A stretch of DNA of 64,000 bases from Rhyacophila brunnea (Eukaryota > Arthropoda > Insecta > Trichoptera > Rhyacophilidae). The notes beneath the pieces are model-generated. The model was not told where the DNA came from, did not search any database, and saw only the letters and a program-made list of their open reading frames with translations. The stretch covers positions 602,999-666,998 of the forward strand of contig JAGYXB010000615.1 in the NCBI GenBank assembly GCA_022495005.1. The letters are read 5' to 3'. Positions 23,280-33,685 of the stretch are shown here, piece after piece. The position numbers were made by a program, and so were the translations under genes. Every line of letters begins with the position of its first letter. The stretch's first letter is position 1.

Positions 23280-23570
23280 TTCGGACCCCGAAGTGCACTA
23301 AAAGTTGTGGATTCAGTCGCTGGGGTCACATACGGAGCTGTAAGTGTCCGCCGGACGCTGCGTTTTCCGCCAACTTGGGTCGTTCCCGCGCGCGCCAAAT
23401 CTCCCGCCAATTTAGCTGTCGTGCAGTGATTACAAACTTTTCTAATTACACAAAGCTTACGGGCTTGAAACATCACGGCTTAAATATAGTGTTAGTTTTG
23501 TAACGCTGTAGAATATGGTGGTGCAGTGTGTTAGTTGTCGTGTGTTCTTACTCTCTCTACTCTACTTCAT
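23280..23570. promoter_or_regulatory. CpG-rich, promoter-like stretch (candidate)
   Basis: A sharp rise in GC and CpG within AT-rich DNA: GTGTCCGCCGGACGCTGCG, TTCCCGCGCGCGCCAAATC. Two E2F-like sites (TTTCCGCCAA and TCTCCCGCCAA) occur within 45 bases. Open frames on both strands (105 and 78 codons) have no family resemblance. It may be a promoter or first exon of a gene outside the window, or the GC-rich 5' end of an unrecognised retroelement. Confidence 0.3.
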
Positions 23571-23756
23571 CCAGTTCCTTTCGCGATGTCATAAATATAT
23601 ACTAAATACTAAAAAATCGATCTTAGTAAATTGCCAAAAATAAAACACAAATTTTTAACATATTTAGCTAAAATTTTAATTAACAGCAGTATTAACTTGC
23701 TTGATCTACAATTATTATTATCGGTTGTTGTTCCTCAATAATCTAATTTGTATTTA

Positions 23757-24131
23757 TAGCGCATGTACACGAGCATGGATTTACTGGCAGCAATAGTGCG
23801 TATCTTAAACTATCATGACAATAACCTGTTTACAAGTAAAAGTGCTGACTGTCTCTCCAATCTCATTCTTCAAGAGTAAGCGAGACGAGATGTTGACATT
23901 TTATAGTACTATTTGACAGGTAGTGAAAATTGGTTATCGATCTACTGCGCAGGCGCAGATCGAAAAAATCCCTACTATCGCATGAAAATTCAGAAGCTTC
24001 CAAAGTTTTGATTCATGCATGCAAGCTTGCAACTGCAGGGGAATACATGTTTACCGATACATTTTCTTGTTATGGCCGCGATAATACTTACTTTCAACAG
24101 TAAATCCATGCACGTGTAAACGGGGTATGAT
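23757..24131. mobile_element. Foldback MITE, CCGTTTACACGTGCATGG family, full copy
   Basis: Left arm TACACGAGCATGGATTTACT and right arm AGTAAATCCATGCACGTGTA are inverted. The interior includes CTACTGCGCAGGCGCAG and CTATTTGACAGG, shared with 17466-17800. No coding frame. Confidence 0.75.
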
Positions 24132-24829
24132 GTTTTTTTTTACTAATCTTTTCATAAACTGGCTAAGACACGTCTGCGATATATCTCGCCTTGAAGTTCA
24201 ACCAAACATTCTTGTAACCGATTCCTCTTCGTCATTTCGTGATGCTATACGAGCGGTTTGCGCGCTACATCGTTGACACATCTAGTTGAAACTCTGCCAT
24301 TCTAGGTGGTATTGGCTTGTGTGTCTCTGATAATTATCTTAAGAATCGAGGGCATCAATTGTTTATTCTCCCAAGGTGCAGAACTAGCCTGCCATTGGTA
24401 GTGTCAATTGGGAGGGCAATAACTCTGTTCAACCAAATCACTTCGGATATTGACATATTCCACCAACGTGAGGACTAGTATTGGTGGGTATTGCTTTATA
24501 AATGCTTAAAATAGGGTCTGCTTAGCTTATTCGGTGTTCTTCCTTGTATCTAATTTATATTTTTTTGTATTAACACTTTTCTAATGTTTAATGCCGATCT
24601 TTTTTTTTTTTTTTAATATAATAATGTTTTATTAATACTTCTATTCTTCTAAATGTAATGTTGTGAACGTCTTAAATTAATAATTTGTAATGTTCACTAT
24701 AGGTGAGTATGTAAAATTATAAAAAAAATTGAAATCTGTTTAAAATCTATAATAATTTTGATCATAACCTTGATATTAATATTATTAAAAAAATGAATTT
24801 TACACTTTTAATGTGGCATACATAGCTCA
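24132..24829. other. AT-rich spacer
   Basis: Nothing recognised. Confidence 0.35.
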
Positions 24830-25690
24830 CACCTGGAGGAAGCGGTGAGTGGAAGCTCCATCGCGAACGGCTACCAAACCAAGACCAAGCGTCGGAGACA
24901 GCTCGGAGTGGGCGGGGGAATTTGTAGGCGGGGAACCAAGCTACACGCCTGTGTTGCCGGATCTCACGTCAAAGCGTTCCTCGCGACTCCAGCGTCATGG
25001 AGACCTTATTTTACGGACAACCCTAAAATCCGAATTCAATTGGTTTTCCTGTCACTTCACTATGGCAATGTTGTTATATATGTTACTTATTTGGCGGTCT
25101 CGTTGTAAAGAAACGAAAGCTACCCTAGTGTTGACAGGTGTAGAGATGAAAGTCGGCTTGAAGGTTATTCAGATGAATGGAGAAGCAAAAGTTCATTGCA
25201 GCGTAACGGTATACAATTTGTACAAGAGTAAATGATACAGGAGTTACGTTAGCAGTCCGAGGCTCGGAGGAAGTGATGCTTGAGTCTCATGCACTATGGG
25301 AGAATGCGTCAGAGCGAGAAATGACAAAAGAGTGTATTGGTTCGAGTCTCGGTGGAAGAGATGCCTTGCGGAGTGATACTGAGGCATAGATTTGACTGAG
25401 GTAACCCATACACTATGACTCGCTATTTATATACATGGATTTTTGGTAAATTGCGAGAGTAATTCGTTAGTTAGTAGTTAGTTAGTTAGTTAGTAGAAGT
25501 AGTTCGCAATTCGGAAATCTGCTAGCCGCTGCATTGTTGCAACTTCGAGGCGTTTTGATGACCAAGCCCGTGGTAGTCGAATCCCATCGAGTATGTCACA
25601 TCTATAGAATATGTTGATTGTAGATGCGACAATTGTGCGATAGTTTAAAGGACTTGCTGATTCTTACGTTCTGTTTACGTTTTTGCCCGC
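24830..25690 (+). other. GC-richer unassigned region with overlapping open frames
   Basis: A 128-codon frame (24849-25235) and an overlapping 87-codon frame (24845-25108) run through DNA with much higher GC than its neighbours. Neither has a recognisable domain. The 128-residue product ends in a Lys/Val-rich stretch, KATLVLTGVEMKVGLKV. Downstream are two loosely repeated CGAGGCTCGG/CGAGTCTCGG motifs, then an AGTT-type run (about 25460-25500). This may be the 5' region or LTR of an unidentified retroelement. I would not call a gene. Confidence 0.3.
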
Positions 25691-26168
25691 TACACTTATA
25701 TATTTAATAAAAAGTAAAAAAACAATTACATACCTATCTCAAAATATTTGTGCCGTTATCAGTAGAAATTAGAAATCTCGGGCAATAAATAAATCTATGA
25801 GATATTTTAAGTTTAACATAGTATATTCGTCGGAAGCCAACAGCGGTGGAGTGAGGTTGTACAACTTCGCTTGCGTATTCGGGACGCTATTCGCCTGGTT
25901 ACTCGCGAACGGTTATAAATACGGGATACAACAAAAATAATATTGTTTGTAAATGAATTTGACAATAAACTCAACATGTGTGGTCCCATGTGATTTTGAC
26001 AATCAGTGCCAGTGCTTGAGAAAAAGTGAAAAATATTTATTGTTGCACGGATAGTGCACTTTGTGCGGGGAGTGCGTCAAACGCTGTGAAGCGAGGGGTT
26101 GTCCACACTGTTTTTTGTTCACACTGTTGCGCGAATTCCAAGACCGCGTGAACGGCAAAAGCAATAAA

Positions 26169-26666
26169 ATGGAAAACACCACGATGGAAGTGAATGAAAC
26201 CAAAAAAACGAAGAAGAAAAGAAACGATGATGAAGAGGAAGTGGTTGGAGAAAAAGAAGAAGAATGGCAGACGGTGACCTCTGGAAAAAAACCCAGAAGA
26301 GACTCTGGGGTCACTCCAAAGGGAAACCAAAACATCGTCATGATAGCGACGGGAAGTAAAATTCCATTAAAATTGAAAATAGCGCAGATGCTGCATAAGG
26401 CAGGAGTAAAAGTACAGAAAATTTACAATAAAAATTTAAAGACGTACATCCAAGTAGAAGACGAAAAAGAAGCAGATAAAGTGAAACAAGCTGGAGAACT
26501 CAAAGATCTCGGTTTTGTGACCAAAGAGAATGACTCCTGCTCTTATGGAGTAATAAGAAAAGTCGATATTGATATGGACCTCCAAGAACTGCAAATGGAA
26601 ATCAAAAGTGATGCAAAAGTAATCAACCTTAAGAGGTTGACAAGAAAAGTGATACAGGAGAGCTGA
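26169..26666 (+). pseudogene. Non-LTR retrotransposon ORF1 (gag-like), N-terminal part
   Basis: ORF1 proteins of I and Jockey-type elements bind element RNA and form the ribonucleoprotein. The start chosen is ATG 26169, after a 5' leader of about 340 bases. The same frame is open upstream to 26061, but the leader has no coding look. Residues 1-60 are Lys/Glu-rich and likely disordered. The middle (about residues 60-130) has the look of the RRM/PRE_C2HC-like segment before the zinc knuckles: QMLHKAGVKVQKIYNKNLK, then KVKQAGELKDLGF. The frame ends at 26666. One base change in phase around 26655 would continue into the zinc-knuckle frame, so I read this as a frameshifted gene, split from 26708-27124. 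Confidence 0.8.
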
Positions 26667-26707
26667 CAAAGACCTCGTCAGTCAGTATTAAATTTGGGGA
26701 GAAAATA

Positions 26708-27124
26708 TTGCCGAGAACAATTTACATATATGGAGTCTCTTTTGCTGTAGAACCGTATGTATTCAGGGTTATGCAATGCTACAAATGCTGGCGATATGGG
26801 CATATCGCGAACAATTGCGGACGTACAGTAGAAACGTGCCCTAAGTGTGGTGAAAACCACAAAACCTGCGAAAAAAATGAGGAAATTACGTGCATCAATT
26901 GCAAAGGTAACCACGCGGCAAACAGCCAAAAATGCCCAAAGTGGCAAGAGGAAAAGAATTGCAAAGAAACAATGAAAAAAATGAACATACCTTTCAAGGA
27001 AGCAAAAAAAATGTTAAATAATAGCTATGCTGACATATTAAAACAAAAAAAAATCGTAGGAAGAGATGAAAGCGAAAAATTCAAAAAACTAAGGAAAACA
27101 AAAAGAAAGAAGAAGCGGTGGTAG
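26708..27124 (+). pseudogene. Non-LTR retrotransposon ORF1, zinc-knuckle part
   Basis: Three consecutive zinc knuckles of the gag type: CYKCWRYGHIANNC (C-X2-C-X4-H-X4-C, about residues 24-37), CPKCGENHKTC (a shorter variant) and CINCKGNHAANSQKC. The CCHC triplet is typical of ORF1 in I, R1 and Jockey groups and serves nucleic-acid binding. A Lys-rich tail follows. The frame is actually open upstream of the listed ATG back to the frameshift at about 26655. It ends at 27124, where a second frameshift moves the tail into the frame 27118-27369. Confidence 0.88.
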
Positions 27125-27369
27125 AAGCTTCAGGCTCAACAATAATATCTACAGGTAGTAGCGTAAAGCCTACAAAAAATAAGAAAAATTCAAAGGGGAA
27201 GACTGAGGTTAACGCGATGGGAGAAATTATGAAAGTCTTGCTGAAAGGGGAAGACTGGCAGCAGATCATTAAACAACTAATAATTAAAGCAGTGGACTGG
27301 GTATGCAAACAATTCAAAGAAGGACACTTAAAGGAAATTCTAGGGGAGGTTCTGGAGCAAAATGGATAA
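27118..27369 (+). pseudogene. Non-LTR retrotransposon ORF1, C-terminal tail
   Basis: In a third frame, this 83-codon segment continues ORF1 after the frameshift near 27110. It contains MGEIMKVLLKGEDWQQIIKQ and VCKQFKEGHLKEI, a probable helical C-terminus. Its stop TAA (27367-27369) overlaps the ATG of ORF2 (27362-27364) by eight bases, an arrangement common between ORF1 and ORF2 of these elements and consistent with translational coupling or reinitiation. Confidence 0.75.
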
Positions 27370-27653
27370 TAAAAAACAAATTAGGATTTTACAATGGAAT
27401 GCCAGAAGTATGAAGCAAAAAAAGGATGATATAGAACTCTACTTAATAAGACAAAAATTTCAATAGCATTAATCTCAGAGACTTGGCTGAGGTCTGAATT
27501 AGACTATCTGAAATTCAATGTTTACACGATGTATCGAAAATACAGAAGGGATGGATACGGAGGAGAGCGATTCTGGTGCATAAAACACTGGCGTCTAAAG
27601 AAGAAAGAAAGAAAGACGGAAGAGCTAGACAAAATAATTATAAAGCCATTTAA
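27362..27653 (+). pseudogene. Non-LTR retrotransposon ORF2, endonuclease start fused to 3' end
   Basis: ATG 27362 opens the AP-endonuclease domain with IRILQWNARSM, the conserved first strand and metal-binding Asn motif of the family. After 34 codons it stops (27464-27466). A frameshift then gives ISETWL (the catalytic Glu motif) and YRKYRRDGYGGE. Another frameshift gives AILVHKTLAS. The normal continuation (rest of endonuclease, reverse transcriptase) is missing. Sequence passes within about 50 bases to a stop and the 3' untranslated part with poly(A) at 27749-27764. This junction marks a deletion of most of ORF2, either in the element before insertion or during reverse transcription. Confidence 0.85.
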
Positions 27654-27776
27654 CAGAATAGGGGTGAGGACCTGATCGAAGGATCCCCTTCTAGAAGAGA
27701 AGAGGCGATATGACAGCGAGTCGCAGTCAAAGCCTCGGTAAAATCACTAAAAAAAAAAAAAAAAACATAGTATATT

Positions 27777-28250
27777 AATGGTTTCCATAGAAGTTATTGC
27801 ACTATTTACCATATTATAGATAATAGACTAAGTAATATTGTCAAAAATTACATAAAGTTACGAAGTTTTGGTATTGAGATAACGAATAAAATTAATATCG
27901 GTGTTATATTTTTATTAAAATTTTATAACCAAACAGTTAACCATTTTGATTGCTTTAGGTTGAACGTCACTGGAAGTAATAATAAATAGTGGCGCACAGT
28001 AGACGCGCAGCTAGCTAATTGCATTTCCTCCTAAGTAATATAAGACACTGCAAAATATACTGTCTACGTGTGCTCCGTGCAGGATATAAACATGTGGACA
28101 CGGGCTTAAAGTTTAAATTAAAGTAAAAACAGGTAAAAATGTGGAATAGGTGTATAACTTTTTTTTAAAAAAAATATCGCTTCGGTTTAATCAAGGTGCT
28201 ACGTTCCGTGTTATTAAACTGGCACTTTAAATACATCTTGTACAGAACAA
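27777..28250. other. Spacer, nothing recognised
   Basis: AT-rich, no supported feature. Confidence 0.35.
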
Positions 28251-28254
28251 TAAG

Positions 28255-28510
28255 AGTAAAGTTGTCATGTATAGTTCGGAAACCTGGTGCATGACTAAAA
28301 TCATGGAAAACGTGTTGGGCTCATTTGAGCGGAGCGTGCTGCGTGGTATCTTCGGAATCATCAGTGGTATATAGTTTGGGTTGAAACGAAGATACAATTA
28401 TTACGAGTTGTATGCTTTGTACATGGGCCTGCACATTGTATAGTCCACCAATTTGGTTCACTTTAGACGGCTGGGCCATGTACACAGGATGTGACGTCAG
28501 TGACGGGCCA
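28255..28510 (+). pseudogene. Non-LTR reverse transcriptase C-terminal fragment
   Basis: Translation gives YSSETWCMTKIMENVLGSFE, followed by RSVLRGIFG, a stop, then RRYNYYELYALYMGL, another stop and RRLGHVHRM in a shifted frame. The order SETW, FER-VLR-IFG, YN-EL--LY, R-GHV-RM is the typical region after the palm of RTE/Jockey-type reverse transcriptases, where a thumb-like and a small zinc-binding part lie. Two stops and a frameshift make it inactive. It is not obviously the same family as 39066-39702. Confidence 0.78.
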
Positions 28511-29842
28511 TCACCCGGTGCGGTAAATTTACACCACCCCTCACAAACACACACATACAGTTTGTTTTAAATATTTAAAGTAAAAAACACTGCTATTTGG
28601 CACAAATACAATAAAGACTACGATGAGACTGTACTGATAATGTTTTTATAAATTGAAACATTTCAAAGACTAAGAAAATATGTAGAGGATCCGGCATATA
28701 TGTGGTCATTGATCAGGCCTTTTCATATAATTTGGCATGAGGTAGAACGGGACAGATATAGTGATTCCGCTCGACGTAAAATTTCACTTGCGTACTCGCT
28801 TTAGTCGCACTTGACCTTCGCCTTCGCTTCGAAATGAATCGAAGAATTAATTGTGCATGTGATGGTTTCGTGCATTCGAGCAAAACTAAAATCTGGCAAA
28901 AGAAACTTTCTTTTACAATATTTTTGTGTGAGGACTGTGCGGGGGATGAAAACATGTGTGCGGACACATTTTGGTAGGTGTGCGCGCGCTCACGGGTACA
29001 CTATACACTCCTATAGGGAACATTGCTCGTAACTGATTTGCTTATTTTAATGTAAAATTACGCAATTATAAATACAAAAAGATAATATGCAAATAACTGT
29101 GTATATAAGCGAAGTTATTTGTCGCCAGTGATCACAATCAACTACCTTGCGCGTTTATCTAGTAATATGTAAATGACATGTCGTCTGGTCGTGTGGCATT
29201 CTCAATTGCCGTCCCGTGTCTCAGCGTCCAGTGTGAATTCAAAGGGAAATCTCTTTGAAATAAACAGTCCTTTGAGAGATCAATTACCTCACGTATGTGA
29301 AAACAGCTAGTTGCACACTCGCTGGTAGATATTTGTCATCGATGTCTGCAGCTAATAAACAATTTGCTGGCGATGCGCGATCAGCTCACCAACGTTTTGA
29401 CAAGTTAATTAAATTCAATTTGTAGCTAATCATTTTTAAATGACAGCTATATAATACGAGTAGCCATGGCTTTACACAATTAAATATAACAGCGATAATA
29501 TTACCTATCGTAATATTGTAATACCTAAATGTTTTTTGTTGCTGAATGTAGGATTTTGTTGCTAAGAGTGGTTTTTTATTGATATTGACATTTATCTGTA
29601 CATATTAGTTTAAAAAGACGAGAGAATGGATAAGATTTTTTTATTATTATTATTACATAATATATTGGAAATGGCGCGTTTAAATGAACCAGATGAGTTA
29701 TTGAATGGACCCAATGGTGAAAGAAAACCTATCTACAATATCATGAAATAAAAATTAGATTTGTGATCGCAAGGAGTGCTTTTCTTAGAATGAGACATCT
29801 CATTGGCAATTGAGATCTTAATCTTGGTCTGAGAATGCATAT
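28511..29842. other. Spacer, no gene recognised
   Basis: Contains a modest GC-richer patch at 28730-29000, with an 84-codon minus frame of no known family, and a T/A-rich run at 29636-29660. Confidence 0.35.
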
Positions 29843-30689
29843 CAGTGGGCCGAAGGGTGGAAGTAGGCTTTTAAAAGCGACATAAATGGTGCACATTAAA
29901 CTTTGTCATTCAAACGTATTTTTTTCCATTGAACTAAGACTACAATGTATAGTGATTGTTAGTTTTTAAAATTTAATTAAACACTCCAATTAAACAATCC
30001 ATGCCATTGTGGATAATAGTCAAAAAAATATTCGTTTATTCATAAAATATCTAAATGGCGTAATTTTAGAATATTTTTAACGATTATGGCTTGGTATGCA
30101 GGCATTATATATTTAAAAAAAATAACTAACACCATCTGTAAACTTTATTCCTTATTCAATGAAAATTAAGTATGACTGAAAAAGAGTGCATTATTTTTGT
30201 CGGATCGCCCATTTTTCTTTTGCCATATCCGCCCCTTAACTGGAGCATATGGGCACCGCGCGGCACCTCCAAGAATCCCTGTCGCTCGCCAGTCTTCTTG
30301 CTTCGTTCCAGGTCAAACCAGCATCCCGTAGCTCCGCCGTATACACTCTGTAGATTGTATTTAGCGGCCTTTCAGGATGCCGGAATCCGGTCGGCTTGAA
30401 GAACAGGCAAGCCAGGTTGAAGCTCTCTTCTGGCATCCGCAGCACGTGGCCGAGCCAGGTCCAACGTCGCCTCTTCACTTTCAGTGTGATGAGAGACTGC
30501 TTGGTGCATACTTAAATTATTATGATTTGATGTATGCAGGGTTTAATTGAATTTTAAAAATAATCAAGGCCATCTGCAAATTGTATTCTTAATTTAATGA
30601 AAACTAATAACTAATAAGTATGACTGACAAAACTTGGTGTCCACTATTTGTGTCGAATCTCAACAGCCTACATACGCCCCTCACCACTG
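29843..30689 (+). mobile_element. CAGTGG(C)GAAGG hAT-type element with internal RT debris
   Basis: Left end CAGTGGGCCGAAGGGTGG; right end CCCCTCACCACTG, a weak inverted match. The family signature ACATAAATGGTGCACATTAA follows the left end, as in 45846-46074 and 49175-49753. A reverse-transcriptase fragment lies inside (30236-30478). Sequence on both sides of it (30110-30190 and 30545-30640) is duplicated. No clear 8-bp target duplication. Confidence 0.6.
30236..30478 (-). pseudogene. Non-LTR reverse transcriptase C-terminal fragment
   Basis: An 80-codon frame containing MKRRRWTWLGHVLRMPEESF, then RPLNTIYRVYTAEL, then GLTWNEARRLASDRDSWR. The order RRWTWLGHVLRM, RP-T-R, GLTW-EA---A-DRD-WR is the well-known C-terminal tail of RTE/CR1-like ORF2 proteins in animals. 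The reverse-transcriptase catalytic part and the endonuclease are missing. It sits within repeat 29843-30689 and ends the element's coding part. It is nearly uninterrupted over its length, so it is less decayed than the other RT fragments here. Confidence 0.85.
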
Positions 30690-31307
30690 GTATAATTTTA
30701 CAGTGATAGGAAGACAATCCACTATAATATTAGGAGTAGTTAATACAATTTATATAATTAATATTTTTCTAATTACAGCTATATGTATAAGGACAACTAT
30801 AATTGGGAAACTGAATAAGTAGTACAATTGACAAAAAATGGGTTTGGAACAGCTTCGTAACAGGGTGTTTAATCGCCTGTGACAGTACCCAAAAATCTTA
30901 AGAACATACTTAACACAAATATTGAACATAATAGGGGAAGGTATGCTATATCGTACCACTTCGTACTTAACTCCCTTTATTTATCGATTGAAAGGAGTCT
31001 GGAAAGTGAAAGAGGATTTAAATAAAAGTTTATCAAATTTCAGATAATATTTTAATAAAAAAAAAACTTTTTAATAACTGGAATATATTAAAATATCCAG
31101 TTAAAAAAAAGGCTTTCAGTACGATTTGATGAACTGGTATGATACATCGTACCACAAGTTCGGTAAATCGTACCTAGGTTTAACATTTCAAGTTTGCAAA
31201 CAGGTAAATAAAATATTTTTGGCCGTAATTAGCAAAATACCATTGGTATTACTTTCTTGTAGATGTCATCTGATGTTATCATTACTATGTAAAAATCTTC
31301 AGAAAAC
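30690..31307. other. Spacer, nothing recognised
   Basis: AT-rich; no supported feature. Confidence 0.35.
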
Positions 31308-31352
31308 TGTCGAGCGCTCCGGTTCGTAAATTTTTCCATTTCGAGCGTTGAT
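31308..31352 (+). mobile_element. Solo right end of the CAGGGCTCGAAATGGAC hAT family
   Basis: GTCGAGCGCTCCGGTTCGTA...TTTCGAGCGTTG matches the right end of 39703-40051. No left end is nearby. Confidence 0.6.
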
Positions 31353-31835
31353 TTTAGGTAATGTAGGTATAGTCCCAACTAATTATCGTGTTATAATTAA
31401 AAAAAAACACCTGCTCGAAGCCATAAACAGTATTCATTAGCATTATAGTTTTGCAATAGTTTCATACATGATTTGCAACATGTTTTCTATGCATTATGCC
31501 CTAAGGCCGTGAAGATGGTAAATGCGAGAGTAAATACGTAATAATGTTTCCATGTAGTCAGATGTAAATTCCATTCTTACCTTATACGCTTATGCTTTTA
31601 GAGTTATTTGCATTACATCTTCTTTTAACAGCGAGACAAGGCGATAGCCATTTCTGCAGTCATTTATATTTTGTACGGACTGCACTGTACAGTGAACCAA
31701 GATGGATATATTTTAGCGATACATACCTGTATCACAAAATGCCTATTATTGTTACTGTCGTTATAGTACCTATGTCTAAAAGTACGTACATTAAAGCGTC
31801 AATCTGGGGCTAATCTTCAATTATAGTTTGTCAAA

Positions 31836-32445
31836 TTATGGCTACGGCTGTATGTTGTAGCTTAACCACTGGGGAATGCCAAAAGAAATGGCGTATTTCA
31901 AAAAAACACTACCTTATTCTTAGGTCAATAATTATTATAAAGCAATCATTATTCGTAAGATGTTTATCATACTTGAATGGTCAAAAACATAACTTATAAT
32001 TAGTATCTTTAGAATTATCTTCAAATGTGTTAATCTTGCCCATTTTTTGATTAATAAAATGCCTAATTCTTGTCAAATTTGGGATCACAGATTATCAATA
32101 TAATTTTTTATCGTAAATATTTCACTATAATAATGTCGATATAAATTATACTGTTTAGTTTAAATTATAAATGCGTTTAAAAATTAATAAATGTAAAAAA
32201 TCTTAACACCACTGCACATTTATGTACTGAAATATGACTATATTCTAAAACATCAGAACGAGAGGTTTACAAGAATACTATTTTATGTATTATGCGGTCA
32301 TCAAATGTTTAAAATAAATATAACGGATAATAATGCTTCAAAATTATATAAATAGATTATCTACAACGTTTAAGGTATGTCCAGGATCATGCTTTGAAAA
32401 TAGAAAAAAGCTCCATTTTGACCCACGCTGAGCACGTCCGCGCCC
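31836..32445 (+). repeat. 600-bp dispersed repeat R, copy A
   Basis: Homologous over its whole length, inverted, to 58685-59405, and partly to 37020-37380. Shared blocks: TATCTACAACGTTTAAGG, TCCAGGATCATGCTTTGAAA, CTGAAATATGACTATATTCT and CAAATTTGGGATCACAGA. Non-coding. Confidence 0.85.
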
Positions 32446-32489
32446 TTAATAATTTTTGATTCTTCATTATCCTTTCACTCGCATATAAC

Positions 32490-33085
32490 TTGTACAGCTC
32501 TACGTGCGAATAAATTTCTAGCATTCATCATGCGACAATTCAAACCATTCAAGAATCCAAATGTCTTACGTACACTCTACGTCTCACTAGTGCGTAGCAT
32601 TCTTGAATATGGGTCGATTATCTGGTGTCCTTATGAGGTTTCCTATAAGCTTATTTTAGAATGCATCCAGAAGAAATTTCTTCGATGATTTTATTCTAAG
32701 ACATATAACTATTTTTCGTTCGATAATTCGTCAAATGATTATTTTCCGACTGCCTTTCTGCAAAGCATGCTTACTATTCACTCTTTTGAATCTCGTAGGT
32801 CTCTTCTACTCTTGAAACACTTCTACATGTTATCGCGAGGGATGGTTTCCAATCATTCTTGACTAAAGTTGACTGGTCGTGTTCAATGAATGCACCCGGT
32901 AAGTTTTTGATGCAAAACTGTCTAGGCGGAGAACTGTTGGGAGATCCAATTTGCGGTAGTTTTATGACGTGGCTCTAGATTGGAATCTCAGATTAGATGA
33001 TAATTGCGGACGATAAACCGTACTGAAGCAGACGACTTCAAGAGGCGAGGGCGCACAACGGGTTGTTGCGTCATAAATGATGATA
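32490..33085 (+). pseudogene. Jockey-like reverse transcriptase C-terminal fragment
   Basis: Translation on the plus strand gives ANKFLAFIMRQFKPFKNPNV followed by LRTLYVSLVRSILEYGSIIW, then LECIQKKFLR and a stop. After that comes YFPTAFLQSMLTIHSFESRR. LYVSLVRSILEYGSIIW and IQKKFLR are hallmarks of Jockey-clade ORF2 after the catalytic palm. Stops and phase changes follow to about 33000. The end (GGGCGCACAACGGG, then ATGATGATAATTATAATA) looks like the element's 3' terminus. The catalytic motif is absent. It directly follows repeat R copy A. Confidence 0.82.
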
Positions 33086-33595
33086 ATTATAATATCGCAT
33101 CAAAAATAATATTAAAATTAACAGCATTCAGTTCGATGGCCTGTTCGTGAACTTGGGGCATTTAAGTTTAAAGTTCCCAACAAATATGTCGGCGTAAGAA
33201 TAATGGAGAGCTGCAATGTTGCGGTTTAATTCAATTTACGTTCGGAATTAACGTTTGTTTTAATACGATGCACTCGGACGGACTGCAGACCCCCTCTCTT
33301 CCTCGTTCCTCACTCCCCGAAGAGGTGATTTTCACTTTTTGTTACACCCACAATCATTGGTTACCTTTAGGGCCTTAAACTTCCAGGAATATAATATGAT
33401 TACTTGAACGCACTATACTTATGTATGGTCTCCCGGCTTATTGTGGAAAGTAATTATTTATTTTCCAGATACAAAATTCAACATGTCTATTTGAACTGAA
33501 AGTAAGCAATCGAGTGTTATATTAAAATTAAACATAGATTCTGAAATTCTTTAGAATAAACCATTGACACATAACATAACATTTTTTAATAAACC
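33086..33595. other. Spacer, nothing recognised
   Basis: No supported feature. Confidence 0.35.
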
Positions 33596-33685
33596 ATATC
33601 TTTTGTTCAACGAGTAATTCACAAGATTTTGAGCATGTAACATTCCATATATTGAACATATATAACTTGAAATCACCTCAGATAT

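Larger units (their letters stand above)
25828..27764 (+). mobile_element. Non-LTR retrotransposon (I/Jockey-like), internally deleted
   Basis: Bounded by a 12-bp duplication ACATAGTATATT (25816-25827 and 27765-27776) with a poly(A) run immediately before the second copy. It therefore retains its 5' start and its 3' tail. Inside are a gag-like ORF1 (frameshifted) and the beginning of ORF2, whose endonuclease start is joined almost directly to the 3' end. About 1.9 kb survives against 5-6 kb expected for this group. Confidence 0.92.

Noticed and set aside
24849..25235. 128-codon open frame as a host gene
   Set aside because: No domain, no clear splice or start context, and an overlapping frame of similar length; kept only as an unassigned block.
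26003..26341. Minus-strand frame of 112 codons, Phe/Ser-rich
   Set aside because: It is the antisense shadow of the Lys/Glu-rich ORF1 of the retrotransposon.
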